DNA from: Actinernus sp. WN-2022 | Taxonomy: Eukaryota > Cnidaria > Anthozoa > Actiniaria > Actinernidae | Length of the DNA: 64,000 nt | Assembly (NCBI GenBank): GCA_030867875.1 | Contig: JAOWCC010000239.1 | Coordinates: 558,001 to 622,000 of the forward strand | Direction: 5' to 3' | In this document: positions 51,648 through 64,000 of the stretch, piece by piece | How positions within the stretch are numbered: the stretch's first letter is position 1 | How the letters are laid out: the number at the start of each line of letters is the position of its first letter | Made by a program: the position numbers and the translations under genes | Notes under the pieces: generated by a model | Databases searched by the model: none | Told to the model about the DNA's origin: nothing | The model's input: only the letters and a program-made list of their open reading frames with translations

Positions 51648-54375
51648 CATGTTACACCACAAAATAACCGGTAAATCTTGTTCTTAATCTTAGAGTACAA
51701 AACGTATCTCTTTCACTTTAGTCAGGATAAAGAAATAGCGTGATGCATGTTTGGTTTACATAGTTAGGAGCGATTCGACAGATATTACCGACTTAACCGT
51801 AGCCATGAGTACCCTTCTTAGATCGTTACCCCCTTCCTTACCGTTTAAGGACGTTAAAAGCGTAAGAACATTTCATCAGAGAAACACGCGTAGAGAAACC
51901 ACAGAGCCATTTTGCTCCCCTCTATACTAAACAGACTCTACTTTATCCATCTAATCATCGTTTTCTCCATTCTTTGCAGGAATTGACAATTGATTTAAAA
52001 AATATAATTAATGAAAATAACTGTTTACATGACTTCGTGTATTTTATCATAGACTTGGAGTGGTTAATACTTAATTCGCTTTCCCTTCGCAATAGTTGTC
52101 CACGTTATCAACCTCTGACTGGTTTTTTTTCAACTTCGTGTTTTGCCTATTAGGATCTAGCAATAATGGTGCACTGTGTGGGTTAATTACTTTTTTACCC
52201 GTCTGAGTCCACAGTCTTTTTTTTTTACTAAAGTATCCTTATTCCTCAGGGTAATAATGATTTGGGTTGGCTACTTGTCCCGACCAAACAAGTTTCTTCC
52301 CGCCTAATTTTTGTCCCGCCTAATATTTTTCCCCCGCCAAAGTCTTTCCTTCTCATCAAAGTGAGTGAGTCGTACGTTGCTTTACTAAAAAAACTTTAGT
52401 GGCGGGCGAGGGATACGAATCAAGGTTTTTTTTTGCTTACCACTAATTATACCGAATCCTACAACTTTAAAAATATCATGAGCTTGGCAAAATGTCCTCC
52501 AAGCTGTGGTTATAGTAGTTGTGGTATTTATACCCTTATTCTTCATTTTTATAAATTAAGCAATACAATTTTGGTAATTCAGGTGTATATTCACTACTGA
52601 TTAAATGAAATCTGCTAAGTCTTAATTTCACTTACCTTACAGACTTATTCTGAAGTGCAAGGTGCAGAATTGGATTTATCTGATTCTGAAACTGATGTAA
52701 GGTTTGAGTTGTGCGAACAGGTGCTGCTGTCTCTATATTTTTATCTTCAACAGGCTAAGGGAACTGCTGCCTGCCGCAGCCAAATCAATGCGAGAATATG
52801 AATGTGACTTTTGAAGCACACTTGTAGAGATAAGTCCTGCTACTTTGCCTCAGCAATGTCACTTTAATGCAAGCCGTTGCAGTGCAGTTTCTATGGTTTT
52901 CTGTAAACTAGAAACTAGCAAAGAAAGCCTCTCCCACCAACTTCAACTTCAAAAGTCATTACTTCCTCCTAGCAACCTTCTACCCTCTAATTATGATGAT
53001 GCGTGTGCTCTCATACGGCCATTTCTTGTTGATACTGTAACATATCACTACTGTCCAAAAGACTGTATTCTGTTTCGTGATAGCAACGCTTATAAATACA
53101 TACAGCCACCTGACTTCTTGCGCCAAATGTAGTGCTGAGAGGTACAAGTCAAAGAATGAGCCAGCTAAGCACAAAGAATGAGATACTATTCACTTTATTT
53201 ATTTGCCACTTGGCCCTCGTTTTGCCAGGCTGTATGGTACAGCCTCTCTAGCACGAGTAGGTCTGAGGTCCGCCATCTTGGATTTTCATGAACTAGTGCC
53301 AATCTCCCACGTGTAAAATTGCGAAGGATTCCTGGTTGTTTAGATGCATGCTTTGACAAGCGCTGCGAATCAGCATGTTTTGGAAGGTAAATAAGCTTAA
53401 TCACGTTTAAATATTCACGAAATTCTAATATATTAGGTCTAGGGTGGGTCTTGAAGAGTTTTTGCTTTAATTCTTTCAAATTGCGTGTTTTTTTTCAATG
53501 CTTATGCTTAAATTGCTATATTACACAATCGGATGCGATTTGAACCTGATTGTAATATATGCACCGTCGCATAATAAAAGCTTCATACAGGTTCGTGATA
53601 TGTAAATATATGTTAATGTTGGGTCTCCTTTCTAGGTGTTCCCGTAGATAAGCCGCACCCCCGATTTTGAACGAATATTTTGGGTGAAAAGGTACAGCTT
53701 ATCTACGGGTGTTTATGGTGTATTATTGCATAAGAGCCAGTGGCAGTACATGGATCGACACATGTCATTCAGTCAGAATACAAACAGCATGTACATTTAC
53801 TGTGTATTAGTTATGAGGACATGCTGTGGAAGTGAGTGAGGACTATAATATACATGTATGATCAGGATGGATTTCTAGAGGGCTTCATAAGTGGGTAGCT
53901 TAACAGTGTAGTGGTCAGAGAACTGATGTATTTTCTCACAAAACTGATGGACTTGGAGTCATCTGATGTGCCCACAGCAGTAAATTGTGTTCGAGGAAGG
54001 AGAAATTACAAAATTGTTTTTCCACACGGATGAAACATGGGACCAAGAGTGTTTCCGTGGCAACATAATTAGCACAGTGATGTGTATTTTCCTTAGTACC
54101 ACATATTTGCAAACTTTTCCTTGATTCGAAACGGTTTTCAAATAAGATCAACTAAATTTTTGATTCGTAGACACGTTAATAAAGGTACACTGTATTTTTT
54201 TTACCAAAGAGGACCTCAAGGATTATTTCGAAACACAGAAACCATTGTTGAAATGAATCTCGAGTGATCGTGATAACTCACTGTAATTACTTCAAAGTAA
54301 CCGAACAAAAGAGCATTCAATGCAAATAATTCAGTATAAAACGAAGGGACGTGAAACCCTTCTTCATTCGTCGTC

Positions 54376-54915
54376 ATGTCGAACCAAGGTAAGGTCCAAA
54401 CTGTTTAATGATACACTATAAGATTGTGTGCAGTATCCTCACAGATATTTTCTTCTTGCATCCTATCTATACAGCCGTTAACTCTTGTGTACTATGCAAG
54501 TCGATACCAGAGCCGACCTTTACATTGAGTAACTGTGAGCACACATTCTGTGAGGGGTGTGTCCGCTTGGCCTTCGCCACAGGACTTTGCCCTGTGGGGG
54601 CTTGCTGGTAGGTTTTCTACTTCATTTCGCTACAATGCATAAACGCAATACCACACAACTATAACCCTTAGCGATATTCCCAATAACTTATCAATCGTAT
54701 AAATCATTCTTGCAGGAAGGCAGGGGACGGGTGTGTCATAGTCCATGCGAATAGCATGGACGCCAACGTTCTGGTGGCGGTCCACCGGGCCGCCGATATG
54801 GTGTTTAACAAGGACGTAAGATAAAATCAATGCAATGGTCACAGTAAGCGCAAAATACATTAACACCATACCTGTTATAAATTTCTAATCCGTCGTTCTT
54901 CTTCTTTTTCAGTGA
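54376..54915 (+). CDS. RING-like gene, array copy 5 (Gly-to-Glu in the RING)
   Basis: Spliced as in copy 1, but the residue between the fourth zinc-ligand-type Cys and His is Glu, not Gly (GAG at about 54537), and the last coding residue is Asp, not Asn. The zinc ligands are kept. Confidence 0.65.
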
Positions 54916-57643
54916 CATGTTACACCACAAAATAACCGGTAAATCTTGTTCTTAATCTTAGAGTAAAAAACGTATCTCTTTCACTTTAGTCAGGATAAAG
55001 AAATAGCGTGATGCATGTTTGGTTTACATAGTTAGGAGCGATTCGACAGATATTACCGACTTAACCGTAGCCATGAGTACCCTTCTTAGATCGTTACCCC
55101 CTTCCTTACCGTTTAAGGACGTTAAAAGCGTAAGAACATTTCATCAGAGAAACACGCGTAGAGAAACCACAGAGCCATTTTGCTCCCCTCTATACTAAAC
55201 AGACTCTACTTTATCCATCTAATCATCGTTTTCTCCATTCTTTGCAGGAATTGACAATTGATTTAAAAAAAATAATAAATGAAAATAACTGTTTACATGA
55301 CTTCGTGTATTTTATCATAGACTTGGAGTGGTTAATACTTAATTCGCTTTCCCTTCGCAATAGTTGTCCACGTTATCAACCTCTGACTGGTTTTTTTTCA
55401 ACTTCGTGTTTTGCCTATTAGGATCTAGCAATAATGGTGCACTGTGTGGGTTAATTACTTTTTTACCCGTCTGAGTCCACAGTCTTTTTTTTTTACTAAA
55501 GTATCCTTATTCCTCAGGGTAATAATGATTTGGGTTGGCTAGTTGTCCCGACCAAACAAGTTTCTTCCCGCCTAATTTTTGTCCCGCCTAATATTTTTCC
55601 CCCGCCAAAGTCTTTCCTTCTCATCAAAGTGAGTGAGTCGTACGTTGCTTTACTACAAAAACTTTAGTGGCGGGCGAGGGATACGAATCAAAGTTTTTTT
55701 TTGCTTACCACTAATTATACCGAATCCTACAAATTTAAAAATATCATGAGCTTGGCAAAATGTCCTCCAAGCTGTGGTTATAGTAGTTGTGGTATTTATA
55801 CCCTTATTCTTCATTTTTATAAATTAAGCAATACAATTTTGGTAATTCAGGTGTATATTCACTACTGATTAAATGAAATCTGCTAAGTCTTAATTTCACT
55901 TAACTTACAGACTTATTCTGAAGTGCAAGGTGCAGAATTGGATTTATCTGATTCTGAAACTGATGTAAGGTTTGAGTTGTGCGAACAGGTGCTGCTGTCT
56001 CTATATTTTTATCTTCAACAGGCTAAGGGAACTGCTGCCTGCCGCAGCCAAATCAATGCGAGAATATGAATGTGACTTTTGAAGCACACTTGTAGAGATA
56101 AGTCCTGCTACTTTGCCGCAGCAATGTCACTTTAATGCAAGCCGTTGCAGTGCAGTTTCTATGGTTTTCTGTAAACTAGAAACTAGCAAAGAAAGCCTCT
56201 CCCACCAACTTCAACTTCAAAAGTCATTACTTCCTCCTAGCAACCTTCTACCCTCTAATTATGATGATGCGTGTGCTCTCATACGGCCATTTCTTGTTGA
56301 TACTGTAACATATCACTACTGTCCAAAAGACTGTATTCTGTTTCGTGATAGCAACGCTTATAAATACATACAGCCACCTGACTTCTTGCGCCAAATGTAG
56401 TGCTGAGAGGTACAAGTCAAAGAATGAGCCAGCTAAGCACAAAGAATGAGATACTATTCACTTTATTTATTTGCCACTTGGCCCTCGTTTTGCCAGGCTG
56501 TATGGTACAGCCTCTCTAGCACGATTAGGTCTGAGGTCCGCCATCTTGGATTTTCATGAACTAGTGCCAATCTCCCACGTGTAAAATTGCGAAGGATTCC
56601 TGGTTGTTTAGATGCATGCTTTGACAAGCGCTGCGAATCAGCATGTTTTGGAAGGTAAATAAGCTTAATCACGTTTAAATATTCACGAAATTCTAATATA
56701 TTAGGTCTAGGGTGGGTCTTGAAGAGTTTTTGCTTTAATTCTTTCAAATTGCGTGTTTTTTTTCAATGCTTATGCTTAAATTGCTATATTACACAATCGG
56801 ATGCGATTTGAACCTGATTGTAATATATGCACCGTCGCATAATAAAAGCTTCATACAGGTTCGTGATATGTAAATATATGTTAATGTTGGGTCTCCTTTC
56901 TAGGTGTTCCCGTAGATAAGCCGCACCCCCGATTTTGAACGAATATTTTGGGTGAAAAGGTACAGCTTATCTACGGGTGTTTATGGTGTATTATTGCATA
57001 AGAGCCAGTGGCAGTACATGGATCGACACATGTCATTCAGTCAGAATACAAACAGCATGTACATTTACTGTGTATTAGTTATGAGGACATGCTGTGGAAG
57101 TGAGTGAGGACTATAATATACATGTATGATCAGGATGGATTTCTAGAGGGCTTCATAAGTGGGTAGCTTAACAGTGTAGGGGTCTGAGAACTGATGTATT
57201 TTCTCACAAAACTGATGGACTTGGAGTCATCTGATGTGCCCACAGCAGTAAATTGTGTTCGAGGAAGGAGAAATTACAAAATTGTTTTTCCACACGGATG
57301 AAACATGGGACCAAGAGTGTTTCCGTGGCAACATAATTAGCACAGTGATGTGTATTTTCCTTAGTACCACATATTTGCAAACTTTTCCTTGATTCGAAAC
57401 GGTTTTCAAATAAGATCAACTAAATTTTTGATTCGTAGACACGTTAATAAAGGTACACTGTATTTTTTTTACCAAAGAGGACCTCAAGGATTATTTCGAA
57501 ACACAGAAACCATTGTTGAAATGAATCTCGAGTGATCGTGATAACTCACTGTAATTACTTCAAAGTAACCGAACAAAAGAGCATTCAATGCAAATAATTC
57601 AGTATAAAACGAAGGGACGTGAAACCCTTCTTCATTCGTCGTC

Positions 57644-58183
57644 ATGTCGAACCAAGGTAAGGTCCAAACTGTTTAATGATACACTATAAGATTGTGTGCA
57701 GTATCCTCACAGATATTCTCTTCTTGCATCCTATCTATACAGCCGTTAACTCTTGTGTACTATGCAAGTCGATACCAGAGCCGACCTTTACATTGAGTAA
57801 CTGTGGGCACACATTCTGTGAGGGGTGTGTCCGCTTGGCCTTCGCCACAGGACTTTGCCCTGTGGGGGCTTGCTGGTAGGTTTTCTACTTCATTTCGCTA
57901 CAATGCATAAACGCAATACCACACAACTATAACCCTTAGCGATATTCCCAATAACTTATCAATCGTATAAATCATTCTTGCAGGAAGGCAGGGGACGGGT
58001 GTGTCATAGTCCATGCGAATAGCATGGACGCCAACGTTCTGGTGGCGGTCCACCGGGCCGCCGATATGGTGTTTAACAAGAACGCAAGATAAAATCAATG
58101 CAATGGTCACAGTAAGCGCAAAATACACTAACACCATACCTGTTATAAATTTCTAATCCGTCGTTCTTCTTCTTTTTCAGTGA
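57644..58183 (+). CDS. RING-like gene, array copy 6 (GC donor in intron 3)
   Basis: Coding residues as in copy 1, but the third donor reads AAC|GCAAGA in place of GTAAGA. If intron 3 is retained here the protein still ends within three codons, so the change is nearly silent. Confidence 0.65.
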
Positions 58184-60911
58184 CATGTTACACCACAAAA
58201 TAACCGGTAAATCTTGTTCTTAATCTTAGAGTACAAAACGTATCTCTTTCACTTTAGTCAGGATAAAGAAATAGCGTGATGCATGTTTGGTTTACATAGT
58301 TAGGAGCGATTCGACAGATATTACCGACTTAACCGTAGCCATGAGTACCCTTCTTAGATCGTTACCCCCTTCCTTACCGTTTAAGGACGTTAAAAGCGTA
58401 AGAACATTTCATCAGAGAAACACGCGTAGAGAAACCACAGAGCCATTTTGCTCCCCTCTATACTAAACAGACTCTACTTTATCCATCTAATCATCGTTTT
58501 CTCCATTCTTTGCAGGAATTGACAATTGATTTAAAAAATATAATAAATGAAAATAACTGTTTACATGACTTCGTGTATTTTATCATAGACTTGGAGTGGT
58601 TAATACTTAATTCGCTTTCCCTTCGCAATAGTTGTCCACGTTATCAACCTCTGACTGGTTTTTTTTCAACTTCGTGTTTTGCCTATTAGGATCTAGCAAT
58701 AATGGTGCACTGTGTGGGTTAATTACTTTTTTACCCGTCTGAGTCCACAGTCTTTTTTTTTTACTAAAGTATCCTTATTCCTCAGGGTAATAATGATTTG
58801 GGTTGGCTAGTTGTCCCGACCAAACAAGTTTCTTCCCGCCTAATTTTTGTCCCGCCTAATATTTTTCCCCCGCCAAAGTCTTTCCTTCTCATCAAAGTGA
58901 GTGAGTCGTACGTTGCTTTACTACAAAAACTTTAGTGGCGGGCGAGGGATACGAATCAAGGTTTTTTTTTGCTTACCACTAATTATACCGAATCCTACAA
59001 CTTTAAAAATATCATGAGCTTGGCAAAATGTCCTCCAAGCTGTGGTTATAGTAGTTGTGGTATTTATACCCTTATTCTTCATTTTTATAAATTAAGCAAT
59101 ACAATTTTGGTAATTCAGGTGTATATTCACTACTGATTAAATGAAATCTGCTAAGTCTTAATTTCACTTAACTTACAGACTTATTCTGAAGTGCAAGGTG
59201 CAGAATTGGATTTATCTGATTCTGAAACTGATGTAAGGTTTGAGTTGTGCGAACAGGTGCTGCTGTCTCTATATTTTTATCTTCAACAGGCTAAGGGAAC
59301 TGCTGCCTGCCGCAGCCAAATCAATGCGAGAATATGAATGTGACTTTTGAAGCACACTTGTAGAGATAAGTCCTGCTACTTTGCCTCAGCAATGTCACTT
59401 TAATGCAAGCCGTTGCAGTGCAGTTTCTATGGTTTTCTGTAAACTAGAAACTAGCAAAGAAAGCCTCTCCCACCAACTTCAACTTCAAAAGTCATTACTT
59501 CCTCCTAGCAACCTTCTACCCTCTAATTATGATGATGCGTGTGCTCTCATACGGCCATTTCTTGTTGATACTGTAACATATCACTACTGTCCAAAAGACT
59601 GTATTCTGTTTCGTGATAGCAACGCTTATAAATACATACAGCCACCTGACTTCTTGCGCCAAATGTAGTGCTGAGAGGTACAAGTCAAAGAATGAGCCAG
59701 CTAAGCACAAAGAATGAGATACTATTCACTTTATTTATTTGCCACTTGGCCCTCGTTTTGCCAGGCTGTATGGTACAGCCTCTCTAGCACGAGTAGGTCT
59801 GAGGTCCGCCATGTTGGATTTTCATGAACTAGTGCCAATCTCCCACGTGTAAAATTGCGAAGGATTCCTGGTTGTTTAGATGCATGCTTTGACAAGCGCT
59901 GCGAATCAGCATGTTTTGGAAGGTAAATAAGCTTAATCACGTTTAAATATTCACGAAATTCTAATATATTAGGTCTAGGGTGGGTCTTGAAGAGTTTTTG
60001 CTTTAATTCTTTCAAATTGCGTGTTTTTTTTCAATGCTTATGCTTAAATTGCTATATTACACAATCGGATGCGATTTGAACCTGATTGTAATATATGCAC
60101 CGTCGCATAATAAAAGCTTCATACAGGTTCGTGATATGTAAATATATGTTAATGTTGGGTCTCCTTTCTAGGTGTTCCCGTAGATAAGCCGCACCCCCGA
60201 TTTTGAACGAATATTTTGGGTGAAAAGGTACAGCTTATCTACGGGTGTTTATGGTGTATTATTGCATAAGAGCCAGTGGCAGTACATGGATCGACACATG
60301 TCATTCAGTCAGAATACAAACAGCATGTACATTTACTGTGTATTAGTTATGAGGACATGCTGTGGAAGTGAGTGAGGACTATAATATACATGTATGATCA
60401 GGATGGATTTCTAGAGGGCTTCATAAGTGGGTAGCTTAACAGTGTAGTGGTCAGAGAACTGATGTATTTTCTCACAAAACTGATGGACTTGGAGTCATCT
60501 GATGTGCCCACAGCAGTAAATTGTGTTCGAGGAAGGAGAAATTACAAAATTGTTTTTCCACACGGATGAAACATGGGACCAAGAGTGTTTCCGTGGCAAC
60601 ATAATTAGCACAGTGATGTGTATTTTCCTTAGTACCACATATTTGCAAACTTTTCCTTGATTCGAAACGGTTTTCAAATAAGATCAACTAAATTTTTGAT
60701 TCGTAGACACGTTAATAAAGGTACACTGTATTTTTTTTACCAAAGAGGACCTCAAGGATTATTTCGAAACACAGAAACCATTGTTGAAATGAATCTCGAG
60801 TGATCGTGATAACTCACTGTAATTACTTCAAAGTAACCGAACAAAAGAGCATTCAATGCAAATAATTCAGTATAAAACGAAGGGACGTGAAACCCTTCTT
60901 CATTCGTCGTC

Positions 60912-61451
60912 ATGTCGAACCAAGGTAAGGTCCAAACTGTTTAATGATACACTATAAGATTGTGTGCAGTATCCTCACAGATATTTTCTTCTTGCATCCT
61001 ATCTATACAGCCGTTAACTCTTGTGTACTATGCAAGTCGATACCAGAGCCGACCTTTACATTGAGTAACTGTGAGCACACATTCTGTGAGGGGTGTGTCC
61101 GCTTGGCCTTCGCCACAGGACTTTGCCCTGTGGGGGCTTGCTGGTAGGTTTTCTACTTCATTTCGCTACAATGCATAAACGCAATACCACACAACTATAA
61201 CCCTTAGCGATATTCCCAATAACTTATCAATCGTATAAATCATTCTTGCAGGAAGGCAGGGGACGGGTGTGTCATAGTCCATGCGAATAGCATGGACGCC
61301 AACGTTCTGGTGGCGGTCCACCGGGCCGCCGATATGGTGTTTAACAAGGACGTAAGATAAAATCAATGCAATGGTCACAGTAAGCGCAAAATACATTAAC
61401 ACCATACCTGTTATAAATTTATAATCCGTCGTTCTTCTTCTTTTTCAGTGA
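60912..61451 (+). CDS. RING-like gene, array copy 7 (Gly-to-Glu, as copy 5)
   Basis: Shares the Gly-to-Glu and Asn-to-Asp changes and several intergenic variants with copy 5, two units upstream. Confidence 0.65.
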
Positions 61452-64000
61452 CATGTTACACCACAAAATAACCGGTAAATCTTGTTCTTAATCTTAGAGT
61501 AAAAAACGTATCTCTTTCACTTTAGTCAGGATAAAGAAATAGCGTGATGCATGTTTGGTTTACATAGTTAGGAGCGATTCGACAGATATTACCGACTTAA
61601 CCGTAGCCATGAGTACCCTTCTTAGATCGTTACCCCCTTCCTTACCGTTTAAGGACGTTAAAAGCGTAAGAACATTTCATCAGAGAAACACGCGTAGAGA
61701 AACCACAGAGCCATTTTGCTCCCCTCTATACTAAACAGACTCTACTTTATCCATCTAATCATCGTTTTCTCCATTCTTTGCAGGAATTGACAATTGATTT
61801 AAAAAAAATAATAAATGAAAATAACTGTTTACATGACTTCGTGTATTTTATCATAGACTTGGAGTGGTTAATACTTAATTCGCTTTCCCTTCGCAATAGT
61901 TGTCCACGTTATCAACCTCTGACTGGTTTTTTTTCAACTTCGTGTTTTGCCTATTAGGATCTAGCAATAATGGTGCACTGTGTGGGTTAATTACTTTTTT
62001 ACCCGTCTGAGTCCACAGTCTTTTTTTTTTACTAAAGTATCCTTATTCCTCAGGGTAATAATGATTTGGGTTGGCTAGTTGTCCCGACCAAACAAGTTTC
62101 TTCCCGCCTAATTTTTGTCCCGCCTAATATTTTTCCCCCGCCAAAGTCTTTCCTTCTCATCAAAGTGAGTGAGTCGTACGTTGCTTTACTACAAAAACTT
62201 TAGTGGCGGGCGAGGGATACGAATCAAAGTTTTTTTTTGCTTACCACTAATTATACCGAATCCTACAAATTTAAAAATATCATGAGCTTGGCAAAATGTC
62301 CTCCAAGCTGTGGTTATAGTAGTTGTGGTATTTATACCCTTATTCTTCATTTTTATAAATTAAGCAATACAATTTTGGTAATTCAGGTGTATATTCACTA
62401 CTGATTAAATGAAATGTGCTAAGTCTTAATTTCACTTAACTTACAGACTTATTCTGAAGTGCAAGGTGCAGAATTGGATTTATCTGATTCTGAAACTGAT
62501 GTAAGGTTTGAGTTGTGCGAACAGGTGCTGCTGTCTCTATATTTTTATCTTCAACAGGCTAAGGGAACTGCTGCCTGCCGCAGCCAAATCAATGCGAGAA
62601 TATGAATGTGACTTTTGAAGCACACTTGTAGAGATAAGTCCTGCTACTTTGCCGCAGCAATGTCACTTTAATGCAAGCCGTTGCAGTGCAGTTTCTATGG
62701 TTTTCTGTAAACTAGAAACTAGCAAAGAAAGCCTCTCCCACCAACTTCAACTTCAAAAGTCATTACTTCCTCCTAGCAACCTTCTACCCTCTAATTATGA
62801 TGATGCGTGTGCTCTCATACGGCCATTTCTTGTTGATACTGTAACATATCACTACTGTCCAAAAGACTGTATTCTGTTTCGTGATAGCAACGCTTATAAA
62901 TACATACAGCCACCTGACTTCTTGCGCCAAATGTAGTGCTGAGAGGTACAAGTCAAAGAATGAGCCAGCTAAGCACAAAGAATGAGATACTATTCACTTT
63001 ATTTATTTGCCACTTGGCCCTCGTTTTGCCAGGCTGTATGGTACAGCCTCTCTAGCACGATTAGGTCTGAGGTCCGCCATCTTGGATTTTCATGAACTAG
63101 TGCCAATCTCCCACGTGTAAAATTGCGAAGGATTCCTGGTTGTTTAGATGCATGCTTTGACAAGCGCTGCGAATCAGCATGTTTTGGAAGGTAAATAAGC
63201 TTAATCACGTTTAAATATTCACGAAATTCTAATATATTAGGTCTAGGGTGGGTCTTGAAGAGTTTTTGCTTTAATTCTTTCAAATTGCGTGTTTTTTTTC
63301 AATGCTTATGCTTAAATTGCTATATTACACAATCGGATGCGATTTGAACCTGATTGTAATATATGCACCGTCGCATAATAAAAGCTTCATACAGGTTCGT
63401 GATATGTAAATATATGTTAATGTTGGGTCTCCTTTCTAGGTGTTCCCGTAGATAAGCCGCACCCCCGATTTTGAACGAATATTTTGGGTGAAAAGGTACA
63501 GCTTATCTACGGGTGTTTATGGTGTATTATTGCATAAGAGCCAGTGGCAGTACATGGATCGACACATGTCATTCAGTCAGAATACAAACAGCATGTACAT
63601 TTACTGTGTATTAGTTATGAGGACATGCTGTGGAAGTGAGTGAGGACTATAATATACATGTATGATCAGGATGGATTTCTAGAGGGCTTCATAAGTGGGT
63701 AGCTTAACAGTGTAGGGGTCTGAGAACTGATGTATTTTCTCACAAAACTGATGGACTTGGAGTCATCTGATGTGCCCACAGCAGTAAATTGTGTTCGAGG
63801 AAGGAGAAATTACAAAATTGTTTTTCCACACGGATGAAACATGGGACCAAGAGTGTTTCCGTGGCAACATAATTAGCACAGTGATGTGTATTTTCCTTAG
63901 TACCACATATTTGCAAACTTTTCCTTGATTCGAAACGGTTTTCAAATAAGATCAACTAAATTTTTGATTCGTAGACACGTTAATAAAGGTACACTGTATT

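Larger units (their letters stand above)
40490..64000. repeat. Head-to-tail tandem array, 3,267/3,268-bp unit, more than 7 copies
   Basis: Each unit starts with GCACCGTCGCATAATAAAAG, at 40490, 43757, 47025, 50293, 53561, 56829, 60097 and 63365 (the eighth is cut by the window end). The copies are nearly identical (a few percent differences at most) over the whole unit. Contents in order: a hairpin near the start, a quiet 650-bp stretch, a RING-like gene with its own promoter, ~0.8 kb of A/T-rich DNA, a CACTA-type transposase relic, and a terminal A/T-rich stretch with a short hairpin. The left boundary abuts Polinton-2. The true copy number is unknown. Confidence 0.95.

Noticed and set aside
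1..64000. tRNA, rRNA, reverse transcriptase, telomere repeats
   Set aside because: None was recognised on either strand by eye; a covariance-model or profile search could still find small ones.

Overview
The window is eukaryotic nuclear DNA, most likely from a marine invertebrate. An anthozoan cnidarian is my best guess (low confidence), because the Maverick/Polinton proteins near 4.9-16 kb resemble the type I know from corals. There are short GT-AG introns, TATA boxes, inverted-repeat MITEs and long tandem arrays. I see no operons, rRNA or tRNA. Almost everything recognisable belongs to mobile DNA in various states of decay.

Layout. (1) 0.1-3.9 kb: a broken plus-strand transposon coding region with a papain-like protease-type segment, a 711-residue RecQ-type helicase and a MULE-type DDE transposase fragment. 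A small two-exon C2H2 gene may follow (3.8-4.84 kb). (2) 4.87-16.35 kb and 23.77-27.67 kb: one Maverick/Polinton element (Polinton-1), truncated at its left end. It carries a protein-primed DNA polymerase, an rve integrase, small membrane proteins, a packaging ATPase, a double-jelly-roll major capsid protein, membrane and unknown virion-type proteins and a penton-like protein. On the right lie a TFIIB-like factor, a Cys-rich protein and an ankyrin protein. (3) 16,342-23,764: a 7.4-kb non-autonomous transposon with 15-bp inverted ends and a 3-bp TAA duplication. It sits inside a Polinton-1 gene and carries nested MITEs of its own. (4) 27.9-34.8 kb: a fold-back sequence, then a probable three-exon transposase-like gene whose first intron holds inverted satellite arrays and a nested fold-back element. 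(5) 35.1-40.5 kb: a second, GC-rich Polinton remnant (Polinton-2), all plus strand, behind a CCAAT/CRE/TATA promoter-like region. Its integrase, capsid and protease genes are frameshifted but its packaging ATPase is intact. (6) 40,490-64,000: a head-to-tail array of a 3,267/3,268-bp unit, seven full copies and part of an eighth, running off the window. Each unit has a small four-exon RING-like gene with its own octamer/TATA promoter, plus a CACTA-type transposase relic.

How the parts relate. Polinton-1 genes are packed with overlapping or nearly overlapping ends, and short TATA-rich gaps separate divergent genes. The set covers replication (polymerase), integration (integrase), packaging and morphogenesis (ATPase, capsid, penton) and perhaps late transcription (TFIIB-like). 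Breaks in both Polintons show they are resident copies. The RING array starts immediately after Polinton-2, which suggests local amplification beside an old insertion.
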